Shown piece by piece: positions 8,122 through 17,049 of a DNA stretch of 64,000 bases. Source of the DNA: Arsenophonus fragariae (GTDB lineage: Bacteria > Pseudomonadota > Gammaproteobacteria > Enterobacterales > Enterobacteriaceae). Below the pieces are notes generated by a model, which had not been told where the DNA came from, searched no databases, and saw only the letters and a list, made by a program, of their open reading frames with translations. Location of the stretch: assembly GCA_047291315.1 (NCBI GenBank), contig JBDPYZ010000001.1, positions 186,001 through 250,000 of the forward strand. Reading direction: 5' to 3'. A program made the position numbers and the translations under genes. Position 1 is the first letter of the stretch, and each line of letters opens with the position of its first letter.

Positions 8122-8420
8122 CGGTCGTTGAGGCCATGTATGGCGGCATGACTGAGACCGACATCCGCAATTTTAAAGCCGCCTTTGGTTTTACCCCTGA
8201 GGCCTGTGAAGTGGAAGTCTGGCCTGATGTCTGGGCGGCGTATCTTACTTTTAATGCCATGCGTACTCAGTGGCGAATGAGTATGAATGGGCCAACGGGG
8301 CTGGATTATACGGTGTTATCCCACGTCATTGATTTTCTCGGTATCAATAGTGACAAGACGACCCTGTTTAATGATATCCGGGTGATGGAAGCGAAAGCCT
8401 TAGCGATTATGCATCAATAA
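8115..8420 (+). CDS. Phage tail assembly chaperone, frameshift extension (gpT-like)
   Basis: C-terminal extension made by -1 frameshifting from the gpG-like gene; the fusion would be about 195 residues. After the slip the frame reads KLVAVVEAMYGGMTETDIRN with no stop. An internal ATG at 8136 could in principle start a separate 94-residue protein, but no convincing ribosome-binding site precedes it. The sequence resembles the DUF1799 family of small phage tail proteins (GFTPEACEVEVWPDVWAAY). In lambda the T part recruits tail-tube subunits to the tape measure complex. Confidence 0.7.
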   Translation, partial: LVAVVEAMYGGMTETDIRNFKAAFGFTPEACEVEVWPDVWAAYLTFNAMRTQWRMSMNGPTGLDYTVLSHVIDFLGINSDKTTLFNDIRVMEAKALAIMHQ

Positions 8421-8443
8421 ACTTGTAGTCTGCATTTTATCAC

Positions 8444-8463
8444 CGCCTCTAAGGCGTTTTTTG
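8444..8463 (+). terminator. Short hairpin between chaperone and tape measure genes
   Basis: CGCC and GGCG form a 4-bp stem with a 5-base loop followed by six T residues. It is weak and probably partial, as tail genes downstream must be transcribed through it. Confidence 0.5.
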
Positions 8464-8482
8464 TTGTTTAAAGGAAAACATA

Positions 8483-11234
8483 ATGACTGATATCGCCACG
8501 ATTTCATTAAAAGTAAACACGGCGGATTTGGAAAGAGGTGAACAGAAATTAAAGTCATTTCAGGGCACAGCAGAAAAAGTTGAAAAGGCTTCTGCAAATC
8601 TGGAGGGTGGATTAAAAAAAGTCAGCTTAGCCTCATTAAGAAATGCCGAAACCATTAAGACTCAAAAAAATGAACTTAATGGCCTGTTAAATAGAATTAA
8701 TCCAACCAATCAAGTGTTTGATGAATTGGATAAAATCACCCGCAAACTCGCCTCTTCACACAAAAAAGGCTTTCTGTCGCTTAATCAGTTTATCGATTAC
8801 AACACGATACTGGAAGAATCGAGAGATAAGCTTACCAGGATGAATCTGGCGCTGACCGCAGAAGGTAGAGCGTTACTTGCCCAAGAAGAAGCCTCAAAAC
8901 GAGCAAAGTTGGCCGCGGATAATTTTTTAAATGCATTAAAACAGCAATCAGACACCATTGGCAAGACGCGAACCGAAATTCTTGAACTGAAAGCGGCACA
9001 AATGGGGGTTTCACAACAGGCAGCCCCCATGATTGCCAAACTGAAAGCACAAGAAAAAGCGTTCATGAATGGAGCGGTAACGATGGGGCAATATCGCCAT
9101 GCGATGCGAATGTTACCGATGCAAATGACCGATGTAGTGACCTCCTTAGCCTCCGGCATGCCTGCCTGGAAGGTATTAGTGCAACGGGGCGGCCAGCTTA
9201 AAGACTCGTTTGGGGGTGTCGGTAATGCGCTAAAAGCGGTGGGTTCAATTTTAACGCCGGTCCGATTGCTGATGGGCGGATTGGCCGTATCTACGGTTGC
9301 TGCGGCTATTGCTGCCTATAAAGGTGCCAGTGAATTTGATGAGTTTAATAAACAGCTTGCGCTTACAGGTGGTTATGCGGGAAAAACGGCAGGGCAGTTA
9401 CAGGATTTAGCCAAAAAATTATCAGTCAGGGGCATTATTCAACATGCCATAGCAGATTCTTTAGCAAGAGTTGTTGGCAGTGGGACATTTAAAGGGAAAG
9501 AACTTGAAATAGTCGCCAAAGCTTCAGCAAAAATGAAACAGTCGGTTGGCAAAGATGTTGACGAAACCATAAAGGAATTTGAAAAACTAAAGAAAGATCC
9601 GCTTGGTGCCCTTGAAGCCCTTGATGACAAAATGCATTTTTTGACCGCTGCACAATATGAATATATCAATTCTCTTGTCAGGCGAGGAGAGAAAGAAAAG
9701 GCGGCGACGGAAGCCATAAGGCTTTACGGTAACGCTTCCGATGCGGTCGCCAAAACGGTTGTAGAAAATCTGGGTTACATGGAAAAAGCACAAATGCGGT
9801 TGTCAATTCGTTTACTACGATTTTTGACAGCTTAATGGATATTGGCAGGGAAGACACGCTCGAAGAATCCTTACAAAAGGCGCAAAAGTTAAAGAGATAT
9901 TGGCAAATGACAATACTCCATGGGCCGGCTGGTCGAAGAAGAGAGCAGACGATGAAATAGCCGGATTGACCGCGGTTAAAAATATAACTGAACTTCTTAA
10001 TCATGTGAATAATGAACGCATGAAACAGGAAGAAAAGCGCATTGAAAATATAAAAACGCGGACAAAATATGAAAAAGAGTATGCAACAGAAGCGGAAAAA
10101 GTCGAAGCGCAAATAAAAAGAATCAATAAAGACTATGCTAAAGGAGCAATATCAGCGGCTAAAAGAGATAGATATATTGGGGCTGAACATGAAAAACTGA
10201 ATAAATCTAAAACACTTGATTATAAAGTGGATGATGGCACCCGAGTCAGTGAGTCAAATAATGAAGCTTTGTTAGCCCTGCAAACGCAACTTAAGGTACT
10301 TAGAGAACACTGAGATGTTACCGCTGTAATCAGTGCTGAAAGACGTAAACTCTGGGAGATGGAAGCTAAATTTACAATTATTGAGGGTATTGGGTCAAAA
10401 CGTCAGCTGACGAACAGTGAGCAGGCACTGATGGTGCAAAAAGAGACGATATTATCGTCGCAGCGTGAGTTAGCGCTTATGGGTGATAAAGTCGAAGTGC
10501 AAAAACGCTTGAATGACGAACGGGATAAACAACAAAAACGGGTTGCTGAAATTGAAGCCAGAACTCAGGCGATGATGAAAAGTGCCGGATTGTCGGACAG
10601 AAAATATCAACAAAAGATAGCACTGGAAAAAGCGGAAACACCCGAACAGAAAGAAGCGTTAAAAAAATACTTCAATGAAGAGGCATCGTTAAGGGAAAAC
10701 TGGCAAAAAGGTATCAGAAAAGGCTTTTCTGAATTTCAGGAACAGGCTGCTAATGCTTACGCCAATGTGGCAAATATCACCCAGTCTGCTTTTGACGGAA
10801 TGAGCCACTCGCTGTCTGATTTTCTGCTAACAGGTAAAGCCAACTTCGCTGACTTTACAAAATCGGTGCTTGAAATGATGGTGAAGATGATGACGCAAAT
10901 GGCGATGCTTCAGGCAATGAAAGCCGCTTTTGGTGGGCAAACAGGAGGATTTGGAGGAGCAGTAGCGGGTATTTTAGGCTTCTCATCAGGAGGGTATGTT
11001 GGCACCCCTTCAACACCCATGTATGGCATGCAACCTGTGGCAAACGGTGTCAATGTTAATCTGGGCGGCATTCATATTGATGGCCAACCGCAGCAATCCA
11101 GCCCTTTAAATGTGGATATGCGGACAGAGGAACAGTCATTAACGCAGAAAATCAAGTCTGTTTTAGTGGTGGAGAGTCGTGATGGTGGCGATTTGCATAA
11201 AATTATCAAAGCCGTCAATGGACGGGGTTATTAA
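8483..11234 (+). pseudogene. Phage tail tape measure protein (lambda gpH-like), frameshifted and interrupted
   Basis: Sets tail length and helps DNA injection in siphoviruses. The original reading frame would give about 915 residues. The first frame runs 450 codons and starts MTDIATISLKVNTADLERGE, the usual tape-measure opening. Two frame changes fall between about 9800 and 9890 (open stretch FTTIFDSLMDIG, then KVKEILANDNTPWAGW). An in-frame TGA at 10311-10313 interrupts the third segment, which resumes DVTAVISAERRKLWEMEA and ends NGRGY. Coiled-coil-rich, charged sequence and a Gly-rich C-terminal part (GGQTGGFGGAVAGILGF) fit the family. A functional tail is unlikely. Confidence 0.9.
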
Positions 11235-11338
11235 TTTGATAAGTATATTTTTTATGCAGTAATCACCTTCCTTTGATATAGTTAACTATCAATAAAATTA
11301 ATGGTTAGCTAGCTGAAAGATAAACCAAAGGAAAAACA

Positions 11339-12016
11339 ATGAAAAAGACGTTGCTGTTATTAATCATTTCGCTATTTTCTGGTACTGTATTGACAAAAGA
11401 AGGTGAAAGTACGATATCGATGGGGTATATCCATATTAAATGGGATGGTCTTAATAATCGTGTCGATTTGTTAAATGAAGCAAATAGGGAAGAAATTGAT
11501 GCCATTTCTGAAAGTTTAGGTATTCCAGTTAGAATTACATCTGATAATTATTCTAATCCCGGTGGAGCTTTCATACGTTACGCATACGAGTTTAAAGATG
11601 GTTTCGGTGTTATTGGCTCAGTGGCTTATTCTGAAAGCGATTTTAGTTCATCAGCATTTGGATCTAAAAACAAAGGAAAAGATAGTGGGAGAGCCGATGG
11701 TCGTGTGAAAGGGAAGTATATTTCACTGATGGTGGGGCCGACTTATCGATTTAATGAATATATTAACGTGTATGCTTTAATCGGATTGACTCACAAAAAA
11801 ATGTCCTATGAATTTGGCGGGAATGGTTTTAAAAATGGCACCTTAATTAAGGACGAAAAACAATTAGATAATGACACTAAAAATGATTTGGCCTATGGGG
11901 TTGGAATGCAAGTAAATGTTTACGGGGGAATCACCCTTGATGTGGGCTATGAACGTTCAGGTAGTGACGATTGGAAAACAGATGCATTGATTGTTGGTGC
12001 AGGGTATAAGTTTTAA
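11339..12016 (+). CDS. Ail/Lom/OmpX-type outer-membrane beta-barrel protein, phage-borne
   Basis: Predicted 8-strand outer-membrane barrel; relatives mediate adhesion, invasion or complement resistance, and lambda Lom is the phage-borne member. The 225 residues have a hydrophobic leader at about 4-18, alternating barrel strands, and end GYKF with the C-terminal aromatic residue needed for barrel assembly. A ribosome-binding site (AAAGGAAA) and a 12-bp palindrome ATAGTTAACTAT at 11278-11289 precede it. It sits between the broken tape measure gene and gpM, whereas Lom is normally near gpJ. It has its own upstream gap and is undamaged while surrounding phage genes decay, as expected of a lysogenic-conversion gene. 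Confidence 0.75.
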   Translation: MKKTLLLLIISLFSGTVLTKEGESTISMGYIHIKWDGLNNRVDLLNEANREEIDAISESLGIPVRITSDNYSNPGGAFIRYAYEFKDGFGVIGSVAYSESDFSSSAFGSKNKGKDSGRADGRVKGKYISLMVGPTYRFNEYINVYALIGLTHKKMSYEFGGNGFKNGTLIKDEKQLDNDTKNDLAYGVGMQVNVYGGITLDVGYERSGSDDWKTDALIVGAGYKF

Positions 12017-12366
12017 GCTTCATTAGTCGTGACTTAACCTGACAGTTACTGGTAATTTTTACGGTGACTGCCAGTTAAATTTAAAGCATCAAAGGTAGTT
12101 TCATTAATTATATGTGCTGCCCGCCAGAATTTGTACAATTAACCTCCTTCTTTTTATAGATCCCTGAAGCATCCTGGCATCCTTCCTGTTCTGAACGACG
12201 GGGTTTTACGGCATATTTGATAAAAGATAACAGGGTTCATCATGCCAGTGAAATTTCAGCGGATGAGCATGTGTTATCACTCGATTCCTTCATAGAGCTT
12301 GCTCATCGGGCAGGGTATTTAGTTATCCGCAAAGATAAATTGTTATCACTGTCCAATGAATGGTGA
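12017..12366 (+). other. Gene-poor phage stretch with an unrecognised ORF fragment
   Basis: From 12142 to the TGA at 12364-12366 a frame of about 74 codons is open (for example HHASEISADEHVLSLDSFIE and GYLVIRKDKLLSLSNEW) but has no start codon. It looks like the end of a small phage protein whose 5' part was lost; I do not recognise the family. The preceding ~125 bp contain only an imperfect inverted repeat near 12039-12075 (CTGACAGT / ACTGCCAG) that may end the Ail-like transcript. Confidence 0.45.
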
Positions 12367-12406
12367 TACGTAATTTGGAATAAAGTAATCATCGTATGAT
12401 TTACAG

Positions 12407-12430
12407 GCCACGTCTCAGGTGGCTTTTTTT
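12407..12430 (+). terminator. Hairpin upstream of gpM
   Basis: GCCAC and GTGGC form a 5-bp stem around a 7-base loop, followed by seven T residues. It lies 15 bp before gpM. Confidence 0.65.
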
Positions 12431-12444
12431 ATGGAGTCAACTCA

Positions 12445-12786
12445 ATGGACGAATTTACATGGCGAACACAAATCCAGAACAGTCCCACGGGAGAATTCAG
12501 GCACAGAATCAAAGAAGTTGAATTTGGTGAAGGTTATAAACAAGTATCGCCTGAAGGTATTCATCCCGAAACGCAATCATGGCCCTTCTCGTATTTAGGC
12601 AAAAAAGACCAGGTGATACCCATCTTTGATTTTATTCGTCACCATACGGTGAAGTCCTTTATCTGGGTGCCGCCTTTTGGTGTGAAGGGGCTGTATCGGG
12701 TGAAAGCAGATTCGATTCGCATGACCCCTTTTGCCCGTGATGTGATGAAAGTATCGGCGACGTTTGAGGAGGCTTTCTCAGCATGA
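12445..12786 (+). CDS. Phage minor tail protein M
   Basis: Lambda gpM-type tail-tip protein, joining the tape measure initiator complex to the tube. The 113 residues are close to lambda gpM (109). The frame is intact, with GGAG upstream. Motifs EVEFGEGYKQVSPEGIHPE and FIWVPPFGVKGLYRVKA are characteristic of the gpM family. Its 3' end overlaps the gpL start by 4 bases. Confidence 0.85.
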   Translation: MDEFTWRTQIQNSPTGEFRHRIKEVEFGEGYKQVSPEGIHPETQSWPFSYLGKKDQVIPIFDFIRHHTVKSFIWVPPFGVKGLYRVKADSIRMTPFARDVMKVSATFEEAFSA

Positions 12787-13526
12787 CTATGGTTTCTGAT
12801 GTGCAACAATTAGCACCGGGTGAAAAAATCCAGTTAGTGGACGTTGACGGCAGTGCCTTTGGTGGCCCGGTATTGCGCTTTCATGCTTACAATTTTCGCC
12901 ATACACCCGAAGAGATTGAACAGGCAGAAGGCGAATTAAAGCCTAAACCTATCTGGTGGCAAGGTAACGAATATGGCGCATGGCCTTATGAGATTTCAGG
13001 GCTGTCAAAAAGCGGTGAGGGAAGTCCAGCCAGACCGATATTAAAGGTGGGGAATATGGATAGTCTGATATCGTCACTCTGTTTACAGTTTGATGATATG
13101 GTTCAGGCGAAAGTGACCATTTTTGAGACTTTTTCGCATTATCTGGATAGTAAAAATTTCCCTGACGATAACCTAACGGCTAATCCGGATGAGTGCTTTA
13201 AACAGGTATTTTATGTTGACCGAAAAAGTCACGAAGTGGCGGGCAGTTTTGTGGAATTTGAACTCTCTTGCCCTTTCGATTTACAAGGCGTTATGTTGCC
13301 AGTGCGCCAGATACATAATCTATGTTACTGGTGCATGCGTGGCGGGTATCGCTCAGGTAATGGATGCGCCTACAACGGAAATCGATATTTTGATGAGAAA
13401 GGAAATCCGGTTTATAACCCTGTATTAGATGTTTGTGGTGGGCTGCTGAGTGATTGTAAAAAGCAGTTTGGGGAAAATGCCCCATTAGATTTTGGTGGAT
13501 TCCCAGCAGCAGGGTTAATACCATGA
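12783..13526 (+). CDS. Phage minor tail protein L (Fe-S tail-tip protein)
   Basis: Lambda gpL binds a 4Fe-4S cluster and is part of the tail tip. The 247 residues are intact. The C-terminal third keeps the cysteine set: CYWCMRGGYRSGNGC, then CGGLL and DCKKQ. It overlaps gpM at its start and the gpK-like gene at its end, each by ATGA-type coupling. It is among the best preserved structural genes in the remnant. Confidence 0.87.
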   Translation: MTMVSDVQQLAPGEKIQLVDVDGSAFGGPVLRFHAYNFRHTPEEIEQAEGELKPKPIWWQGNEYGAWPYEISGLSKSGEGSPARPILKVGNMDSLISSLCLQFDDMVQAKVTIFETFSHYLDSKNFPDDNLTANPDECFKQVFYVDRKSHEVAGSFVEFELSCPFDLQGVMLPVRQIHNLCYWCMRGGYRSGNGCAYNGNRYFDEKGNPVYNPVLDVCGGLLSDCKKQFGENAPLDFGGFPAAGLIP

Positions 13527-13951
13527 TAACAAAGGGTCTCACTGAAGCGATATTTACCCATGTTAGACAGGCATATCCGAGGGAAGCCTGTGGCGTTATT
13601 TGTGAGAAAAGTCGGGTAAGAAAATATTTCTCCTGTCGGAATCTTGCCGCCAACCCAACAGAACACTTTGAATTATCACCTGAAGATTATGCCAATGCAG
13701 AAGACCGGGGAACACCTGGCGCTATCGTTCACTCTCACTGTGGTGATGGCGTGACGACTCAGCCGAGTGAAATAGATTATTTGCAGTGTGATGCCAGTGG
13801 ATTACTGTGGATGATTGTGTCATGGCCAGAGGGCGATTTACGCATTATCAAACCAAGGAAGGAGCGCAAATTAACGGGTCGTGCATTTGTTTTGGGCTAC
13901 TCGGATTGCTGGACAGTGGACATGTTCAAATGCCATACCACAAGGTTATAA
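13523..13951 (+). pseudogene. Phage tail-tip protein K (Mov34/JAMM plus NlpC/P60), truncated
   Basis: Lambda gpK-type protein has an N-terminal Mov34/JAMM-like domain and a C-terminal NlpC/P60 peptidase. Here the first part is present (AYPREACGVICEKSRV, then IVHSHCGDGVTTQPSEID, a JAMM-like His-x-His, Ser and Asp set). The sequence reaches the start of the NlpC/P60 domain, VLGYSDCW, with the catalytic Cys, and then runs into unrelated sequence and stops at 142 codons instead of about 240. The rest of K, all of I and all of J are missing: a deletion joins this point to a downstream phage gene. Confidence 0.85.
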
Positions 13952-14837
13952 ATTCATTATTGCTCGTGCAGGGGCGTTAGCGAAAGTGCGATTTGTACAA
14001 CGGGGTGACGCGATGGTAGCGTCAGGAGCAGAGTCGTCAATCTCATATTCTGAAACCAATCGCTTAGTGACAGTTCATCACTTGCACGGTCTAGGGTTGT
14101 AACCAGTCCAAATCATTGCATATTCTGATTATAGTGAAATACCTGCTGTAGGAAAGGCAGGGTTAAAGATAGCCGGTAGTACGGTTTTTATAAACACCTT
14201 GCCGATTACAGGGTACGCATATGCTTTCCACAAGAAGATTATGACTATAGATGGAATTTTTAATCCATCTACTGTCGGAGCAGGGTTGACGTTAGATAAC
14301 GCCATCTTTTTTTTCTATTCGACAAACGCAAGCAATTACATTAATCGAGAGCATATCAGGGATAGCTCGGGAAGTGCGATTGGATATAGAATAGCAAACA
14401 TAAGACGGGATTCACACAAATGGGCAAGATCGCAATACTATGTTATCGCTTTTAGAACAGCTAAAGAGGGCGAACTAGATACAGGGACGAATGGGTTAAA
14501 ATTACGTAATATAGCGGGTAAAGTGACATTTAATTCTCAGTTTAATGTTCTGACCAGACCTGTTTTAGTACCAGGTACTGAGTTTAGCGTAGGACAAGGA
14601 AAGACGATTGCAGGTATACGCAGACCGATGTATACACCGCAGAGAGTTGGTGATTATTTTTGGCACACTGACGGGGATTATCTTGATTATCTCAACATTT
14701 GCCAGTATAGCGCAACAAGTTTAGGGCTTTCTCGTTACAGATATTATTACAATTCAGCATATATTGGGGAAACGACGACGGCATTGTCACCTTTTCCGGT
14801 ATTGGTTTTAGATGCTGAAGATTATTTTAAATTCTAA
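13929..14837 (+). pseudogene. Phage structural-region protein of unknown family, interrupted by an in-frame stop
   Basis: One frame reads NAIPQGYKFIIARAGALAK to a TAA at 14100-14102, then continues in the same frame as PVQIIAYSDYSEIPAVGKAG to the stop at 14835-14837, about 300 codons in all. It lies at the edge of the deletion that removed gpJ, so its own start is uncertain or lost. The position just before the tail fibre gene, in the gpJ area, suggests a tail-associated protein of the kind found in enterobacterial prophages, but I do not recognise a domain. The second part alone could start at ATG 14199 (212 residues). Confidence 0.55.
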
Positions 14838-14876
14838 TCAAAGAATTCTTCTATTTTATCTAAACGGAAAATAAAC

Positions 14877-15977
14877 ATGATATACAACACAGGCACCGTA
14901 ATAATAGTGTCAGGGTCAGCTATTATCAAAGGCACGGGTACAAAATGGAACAGTAATAATCCACTGGTATCAGTGGGTATGTTAATGCTTATCAAAAATG
15001 GTGATATGAACTATTCCTACATGATTAAAGCCGTTAACAGTGGTACAGAACTGGTTTTAGCGGAAGCAGCAACATTTAGCGCTACTGACACAACCTATAC
15101 AATTAATCTTATTGAACCTAACAACAATAGTGATGCAGCCAGAGCACTGGTTGCTGCAAATACTTACATCCTGTACTTTCTGCAAAATATGGATACGTGG
15201 ATGGGGGATAATGGTGTTGTTGAACTTACGTTACCGAGTGGGAAAACGGTTAAATTAGAATCGCTTAAAGCGCTACAGGAATTAGCTGCAGGGAAGACGG
15301 AAATAAGAAGTGTTGAGAAAAGAAAAAAGCATTGGAAGGTAAGGCAGATGCAAGTAGTGTTAAGGAAATCAGTAAGAATTTAGCCAATAAATTTGATAAG
15401 AAGAATATTGCAGGAGAGTCTGGGAGTGCTACTGGCAAAGTGATGAGTCAGAAAACCTGTACGGATACTTTTGTCAAGAAAAAAGCTCAACAGACAATTA
15501 AGTGCCATCGGTTGATAGCTAAAGACAGTGAGGGAAATGGTGCTGTTATCGTCTTTAGCGCGCATGGCAATGAATGGTGGTGCAGGCCGATAATAAGACT
15601 AAATCGGGGTGGTTGTGGAATAAAGATTTTGTTATATCTATTTTCCCTATAAAAATGGCACGCTGGCGATACAAGAGGATACTAAATGGACGGGAAATCT
15701 GTCTTTAAATGGTTGGCTGAAAGAGCCCGGTACTGGCGTGATCATTAAGTGTGGGCATATACCCCATAATGTATGGTCTGTTACTTTTTCAGTTAGCTTT
15801 CCTAGTACAGTAGCTTCGATCAGCAGCGAATGTATCAATCAAGATACAAAACTTCGTCCACACGCATCTGCTATATATGATTTTTCTCTCATTGGCTTTG
15901 ATCTTACATGGGGTGCATTAGTTGGTAGTTCCCCCTATGCTGGTAAATATACTAGGTGGTTAGCAATAGGATGGTAA
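14877..15977 (+). pseudogene. Phage side tail fibre protein, frameshifted
   Basis: The N-terminal part (MIYNTGTVIIVSGSAIIKGT, then LELVLAEA-type beta repeats) is that of lambdoid Stf/short tail fibre proteins that begin with a carbohydrate-binding-like fold. At about 15330 the frame shifts (ALEGKADASSVKEIS resumes in another frame), and again near 15600-15640 (NGTLAIQEDTKWTGNLSLNG). The last part ends AGKYTRWLAIGW, the gp53-like C-terminal ending seen in many tail fibres. The original product would be about 367 residues. Receptor binding is the family role; this copy cannot be made whole. Confidence 0.8.
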
Positions 15978-16402
15978 TAATGGAAAAGGATAATGTTTAT
16001 TATTTTAGTGCAACAAAATTATGTTGGTTGGCTGAATCATTGAAAGAGAGTTATATAGAAGATAAAGCTAAACCCATTACTTTTCGCGTGTATCAAGAGT
16101 ACGCGCTTTGTTCACCACCCGGAGGGAAAATGTTAGGCGCTAGTAAAAGTGGTGATCCGGTTTGGCTTTATATCCCTCCTAAGACAAAGAACGAATTAAT
16201 TGCAGAGGCTGAGGATGAAAAAATTGCATTAATGCAGAATGCAACAGATCTTATTTCACCCTTACAGGATGCGATTGATTTTAACATGGCGATAGAAGAA
16301 GAGAAGCAAAAACTTACTAGATGGAAGAAACATCGTGTATTACTTAACAATGTAATGATGCGGGCAAGGTTCTGTGTATCTTTGTTGCTGAACTTTTCAT
16401 GA
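15971..16402 (+). pseudogene. Tail fibre assembly protein (Tfa family), 3' end replaced
   Basis: Tfa proteins chaperone trimerisation of the tail fibre. The start overlaps the fibre stop codon; ATG 15980 is an alternative. Family features are visible: YYFSATKLCWLAESLKESY near the N-terminus, PPKTKNELIAEAEDEKIAL, and the late WKKHRVLLNNV. The family normally continues with a Pro-rich ending. Here after about 16358 the frame runs into antisense sequence of the Bro-N gene, giving an unrelated tail (MMRARFCVS). Confidence 0.75.
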
Positions 16403-16780
16403 GCTTTGGGTTGGTATTTGGGGTGCTCGTACTTACCCGTTTTGCGGATTGATGGCAGTACCTTATTTGTTAGCCATTTGCGAAAACGATGAGGGAGCGT
16501 TCCTTGTCTTACTGTATCACGGCAACGTAATACTAAAGTGTACATTCCTGATTCAGATATTATGTTCATCTCCCTTACCATCTTGTCCATTTTTTGTGTT
16601 TGGTTAAACCTAGATATAATTTTTCATTATTAGTTTATAAAGAGCAGCGCTAACATTAGAAATTTTTAGAGCTAAGCAAACGTCAGAAGCAATAAACCAA
16701 GGATTGCCATTAAGGATTGCCATTAATGGTAACAGTGTGAATTTGGTGATTTTCAAATAGAGAAGGGAGTAACAACTAAC
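16359..16780 (-). pseudogene. Bro-N domain phage antirepressor, broken
   Basis: Read on the minus strand, the Bro-N DNA-binding domain can be followed in pieces: LFENHQIHTVTINGNP, then PWFIASDVCLALKISNVSAA after a 13-bp duplication, then ISRFNQTQKMDKMVREMN, then SESGMYTLVLRCRD and HRFRKWLTNKVLPSIRKTGK. The first shift is caused by the 13-bp tandem duplication at 16699-16724, another lies near 16611-16620. After KDTQNLARII the sequence joins the tail fibre assembly gene tail-to-tail. No ATG is visible at the 5' end; a TTG overlapping the Ash-like ORF is possible. Such proteins regulate prophage induction. Confidence 0.8.
16699..16724. repeat. 13-bp tandem duplication inside the Bro-N gene
   Basis: Two perfect head-to-tail copies of AAGGATTGCCATT. 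On the minus strand this repeats the TINGNP coding segment; 13 is not a multiple of three, so it causes a frameshift. Confidence 0.95.
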
Positions 16781-17049
16781 GCGGTTATAATGAACTCCTG
16801 ACAGTGACTTAAGTTATTCACCGTTGGAATTGATAATCTCATTGGCGGTGAGCTGAACAGGGTTATCAACACCGGAGTTACCTCCGGCCAGCTTTTCAGC
16901 TGCCCCATCCAACTCACCATTGAAAAAGGTGTAGCTATATTATTAAAAAACACGTTCGCGGCGTGCATATGTCGTGATGACTCTAACAGGTTGATAACCC
17001 CGATGTCTGCGATGTCTGATTTATTCGATGCAAGTAAACTATAGCGCAT
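16753..17049 (-). CDS. Ash / Icd-like small phage protein
   Basis: The ash/Icd family of small P4- and prophage-encoded proteins includes a host cell-division inhibitor-like group. The likely start is an ATG at 17049 with AAGAAG just upstream; the frame is open further to 17115. The pattern NKSDIADIGVINLLESSRH, then FSMVSWMGQLKSWPEVTPV and SSPPMRLSIPT fits the Ash family layout of a short leader, an MVxxxGQ-x-WP core and an x-PMxL segment. It lies immediately upstream of the Bro-N gene in the same direction, a common prophage pairing. The family call is by pattern memory only; function in this cell is unknown. Confidence 0.5.
   Translation of the reverse strand: MRYSLLASNKSDIADIGVINLLESSRHMHAANVFFNNIATPFSMVSWMGQLKSWPEVTPVLITLFSSPPMRLSIPTVNNLSHCQEFIITALVVTPFSI

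Noticed and set aside
6226..16402. Tail-only phage module as a functional F-type tailocin (phage-tail bacteriocin)
   Set aside because: A tail cassette without capsid genes fits a tailocin, but the tape measure, K, fibre and assembly genes are broken and gpJ is missing, with no lysis or regulatory genes, so it is a remnant.
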